From the NCBI GenBank assembly GCA_027596945.1, contig JADGJH010001145.1, forward strand, positions 1 to 11,665: DNA of 11,665 nt, written 5' to 3'. This document shows, one piece after another, positions 9,200-11,665 of the stretch (its first letter is position 1; the number at the start of each line of letters is the position of its first letter). A program made the translations under genes and the position numbers. A model generated the notes under the pieces. That model saw nothing but the letters and a program-made list of their open reading frames with translations. It ran no database searches and was not told the DNA's origin. The stretch comes from Physocladia obscura (taxonomy: Eukaryota > Chytridiomycota > Chytridiomycetes > Chytridiales > Chytriomycetaceae).

Positions 9200-10137
9200 T
9201 TTTAAAATGAATTTTATTTCACTTATTTTCTAAATTAAAAACATTGATTTGTCGAGGGTTTTTGAAGTTTTTTGAGTTGTTGTTCAAGTTGATTGAAAAT
9301 CAGAAACTCAAATACTCATATGAATAATTGAAAGATAATTTATTAAAGTCACCCAGAACAATCACCAATCGTTTTGTAGTTGAACGTGAATGTGCCAGCC
9401 AACGAAAATTATATTTGGAGCCGAAGTCAGAGGCAAACGGAATATCACTTGGGATACTGTTGATTTAAACCATCGCAGAAGCAATGATTCAGGCCCGTAC
9501 AGGAGTAAGGCTCCATTAAAAAATGTTATACTCGTTGTAAAGAGTGTATGTGCTGTTTGCCCTTTCCTTTAGTTTTTGTTTTTGAGAATTGTTTCAGATG
9601 AATAAAAAACGAAAAAGAATAACATAAATATTTGAATGTGCGCTCGCATGTTTAGTCAGACTCCCTGTGCATATCATGCAGAGACTCGTCACAGAAAACG
9701 GAAACGGAAAAAAAAACATATACAGCAAGTTTTACCCAACTCCACCACAGCGAAAGACAAGCGTCAGCCAGTCAATGCGAGCAGAATAAAGAAAAACTAT
9801 ACTCGCACATCTTTTGCCTTCCCGCCCCGAATTTTCTCAGAATCTCCCTGTGCTTCAATTATCATCACTCCAACATTGCACATTCGCCGAATCAATTATA
9901 TACATTTGTATCGCTTAAAGCATTGGTTCGCTCGATCGAGTTGTTTGCTTTCTCGTTTTCTTTTTATACGCTTAATACGTTTGCTTAGCTCAGATACGTA
10001 CATTTTCTTATCGTTCAACAGGGGAATACAGCCTTTTAATCCACCATAAAAGGCAAAGAGTTTATCGAGTAGCTAGCGACTTGGATCGCTGATTGTTAAT
10101 GTTTTTTGTTTTTTTTTTGGTTTTTTTATGTTTGTCG
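9200..10137. other. Upstream region of the reductase gene; no gene seen
   Basis: The first few hundred bases should hold the reductase promoter. A plus-strand frame at 9636-10049 (137 codons, ATG start) is Arg/Lys/Ser-rich without domain, signal or splice support, and I do not call it. CpG density is normal to high here (27 in 9601-10137). A T-rich run at 10098-10128 precedes the CpG-poor region. Confidence 0.5.
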
Positions 10138-11665
10138 TTGTTTTCAAACAAAATGATACTTTTATATGGTAAATACTAGCCAGATATAATAGCCAAATAC
10201 TAGATTGCAAATGCAGATGTAGCTCACTAAAGCTATAAAGTTATTTTCAGAGTTGTTACTTTGGGATATGATTTGGGCATGTATACAGAGGCAGAGCATG
10301 GAAAATTGCAAAGCAACTGTTGGTGGATACAAAATTTGTTTCTCAAAAATGCAAATATTTTTGCAAACACTTACCCATATGCACAATTGCAAAGATTGCA
10401 TGCTTTGGAAATGTAAATTCTGAAAATGAGCAATGTGATCACCCAATTTGCATTCATTCAGCCTGCAAAATGCAATCAAATTCAGTGTGAAATTTTGTCC
10501 CCATGTTAGCCTGTCCAAGTTCAAACAATTTAGTTTTTGCCACTAAGCAGCTGTAAACAGAAAAATTTTAAACTGCCTCTAAAACTATGCATAAACAAGA
10601 CTTTGAGTAGAAGGCATTGGCCCATTTATGCAGGAACAAGGAGATTCTATTGTGAGTACGTTATCTTTGAGGGGGTATTTGTCATTTATCATCAAACATG
10701 GTGCACTCAAAGCAAATGGCTTCATATCTGTTTATTTTATCACTGTACATACAGACTTTTCTTTTCACAGCTACCACAAATGAATATATTTCCTGGAAAT
10801 GAAAATGTCTTGGTCTCCTGTTTGCTCACAGTCACAATGGGGTCACATCAGCATCCAGATGCAATTTTTTGGTGCATTATTTGTGCATGCTTGGAAGGTC
10901 AAAGTATGTGAGTGGTAGTAAGTGACTCTTTGTTGATTGCTCCACTGTTTATCAAACTTTTGGATATTTTCAAGCAGTCAGGAATCCATTTGTTAGAACT
11001 GGGGGCCATATTGGGCTTTGGAAGACTATATCTCAGATGTGAGTCTAAATTTGCTGATATTGTTCAATTATTTTATTTGTTCTCCCTGTTCCTGTCCTTG
11101 ATTGGTGTGTATTGTTGTTTACTGAACATACACACAAGGTAAATAAAGATTTGATTGAACAATTATTTTATTTGTTCTCTCTGTTCCTGCCCTTGATTGG
11201 TGTGTATGGTTGTTTACTGAATACACACACAAGGCCTATACAACAAACAGGAATTTAGATCCATTGCGGACAACTTACCCCAAATTCAACATTAATAAAG
11301 TGTCAGCACATGCTTGTTTTTCACATGCAAATTATATTTATCCCAGGTTGGGAAATTGGTAAATTTGATTATTTCAGTAACTTGGCAATGAAGACAACAT
11401 CAGTCAGCCTGTAATCGGGCAGCTGTTTTTAAAACTATGAAATCAAACTGTTTTTGGGATATCTGCTAATGGAGGGATAACTGACGAAATTGAATTGATT
11501 GAATTTGTTGCAGCTGTAGATGGTTGAAGAAAATTTGTTGTATTGCCAAAGAAGAAGACAAAAACTAAGTTTTTTGAAGTTTAAATTTGAATCATCAAAT
11601 TTAGCTGTATGTGGTGGGTTCTCCAAGTCAACATTAGGGGTTTTTGAATTATTTTTGAAAAAATT
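10138..11665. repeat. CpG-depleted region, probable decayed methylated repeat
   Basis: Only four CpG dinucleotides (10659, 11267, 11416, 11484) occur in about 1,525 bases, against 27 in the 537 bases just before. TG and CA are abundant (many TGCA, GCAAA and TTTGC words), as expected when methylated CpG decays to TpG and CpA. No transposase, reverse transcriptase or other domain can be read in any frame; the longest frames (10537-10911, 10912-11142) show nothing familiar. The element continues beyond the window, and terminal repeats are not visible. The composition is certain; the mobile-element origin is inferred. Confidence 0.6.
11065..11234 (+). repeat. Imperfect tandem duplication, 95-nt period
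   Basis: Copies at 11065-11139 and 11160-11234 are each 75 nt and differ at five positions (70 of 75 identical), separated by 20 nt, so the period is 95. Four of the five differences are C/T transitions and one is T/G, which fits deamination after duplication. Each copy ends in a CACACAAGG motif. Confidence 0.95.

Noticed and set aside
9975..10030. tRNA-like TTAGCTCAG followed by GTTCAA
   Set aside because: The acceptor stem, anticodon arm and T-arm pairing cannot be formed around it.
9636..10049. 137-codon plus-strand frame with an ATG
   Set aside because: Basic low-complexity peptide with no domain, signal peptide, splice pattern or promoter evidence; probably chance.
10537..11142. Two consecutive plus-strand frames that might be transposon protein remnants
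   Set aside because: No transposase, integrase or reverse-transcriptase motif could be read; with CpG loss any original coding signal is gone.
10138..11665. Repeat-induced point mutation (RIP) as the cause of the odd composition
   Set aside because: Classic RIP removes CpA/TpG and enriches TpA. Here CA and TG are abundant and only CpG is lost, which fits CpG methylation decay.

Overview
The window looks like nuclear DNA of a fungus, probably an early-diverging lineage such as a chytrid or a mucoromycete. Protein genes are split by short GT-AG introns (mostly 48-94 nt), the sequence is AT-rich, and the ubiquitin-conjugating enzyme has a fungal Ubc4-type C-terminal half. The clade is an inference from recalled family resemblance; no search was run.

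Layout. 1-868: no intact gene; a spliced, broken F-box-like fragment lies at about 432-706 (+). 869-2105 (-): a five-exon GDSL (SGNH) esterase gene with an in-frame stop and probably three frame breaks, so a young pseudogene or an error-prone stretch of assembly. 2106-2632: spacer with an ACA repeat and an A16 run. 2633-3756 (-): a complete 147-residue Ubc4/UBE2D enzyme in six exons, two of which are only 9 and 18 nt. 3757-4089: divergent promoter. 4090-4435 (+): a small two-helix membrane protein whose first coding exon may be the ATG alone. 4467-6359 (-): a 550-residue fusion of a Q-rich N-terminus, an omega-like glutathione transferase and a hemerythrin-like domain, tail to tail with the previous gene. 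6360-6700: second divergent promoter. 6701-7132 (+): a small secreted glycoprotein. 7133-8031: gene-free. 8032-9199 (-): a complete aldo-keto reductase in four exons. 9200-10137: gene-free, normal CpG. 10138-11665: gene-free and almost without CpG, with a 95-nt tandem duplication; most likely an old methylated repeat.

No operon-like system is visible. The intact genes are independent: ubiquitin transfer, a possible thiol/metal or redox sensor, a carbonyl reductase and a cell-surface protein. The points most worth attention are the two microexons, the transferase-hemerythrin fusion, the sharp CpG boundary at about 10138, and the decayed left end beside intact genes.
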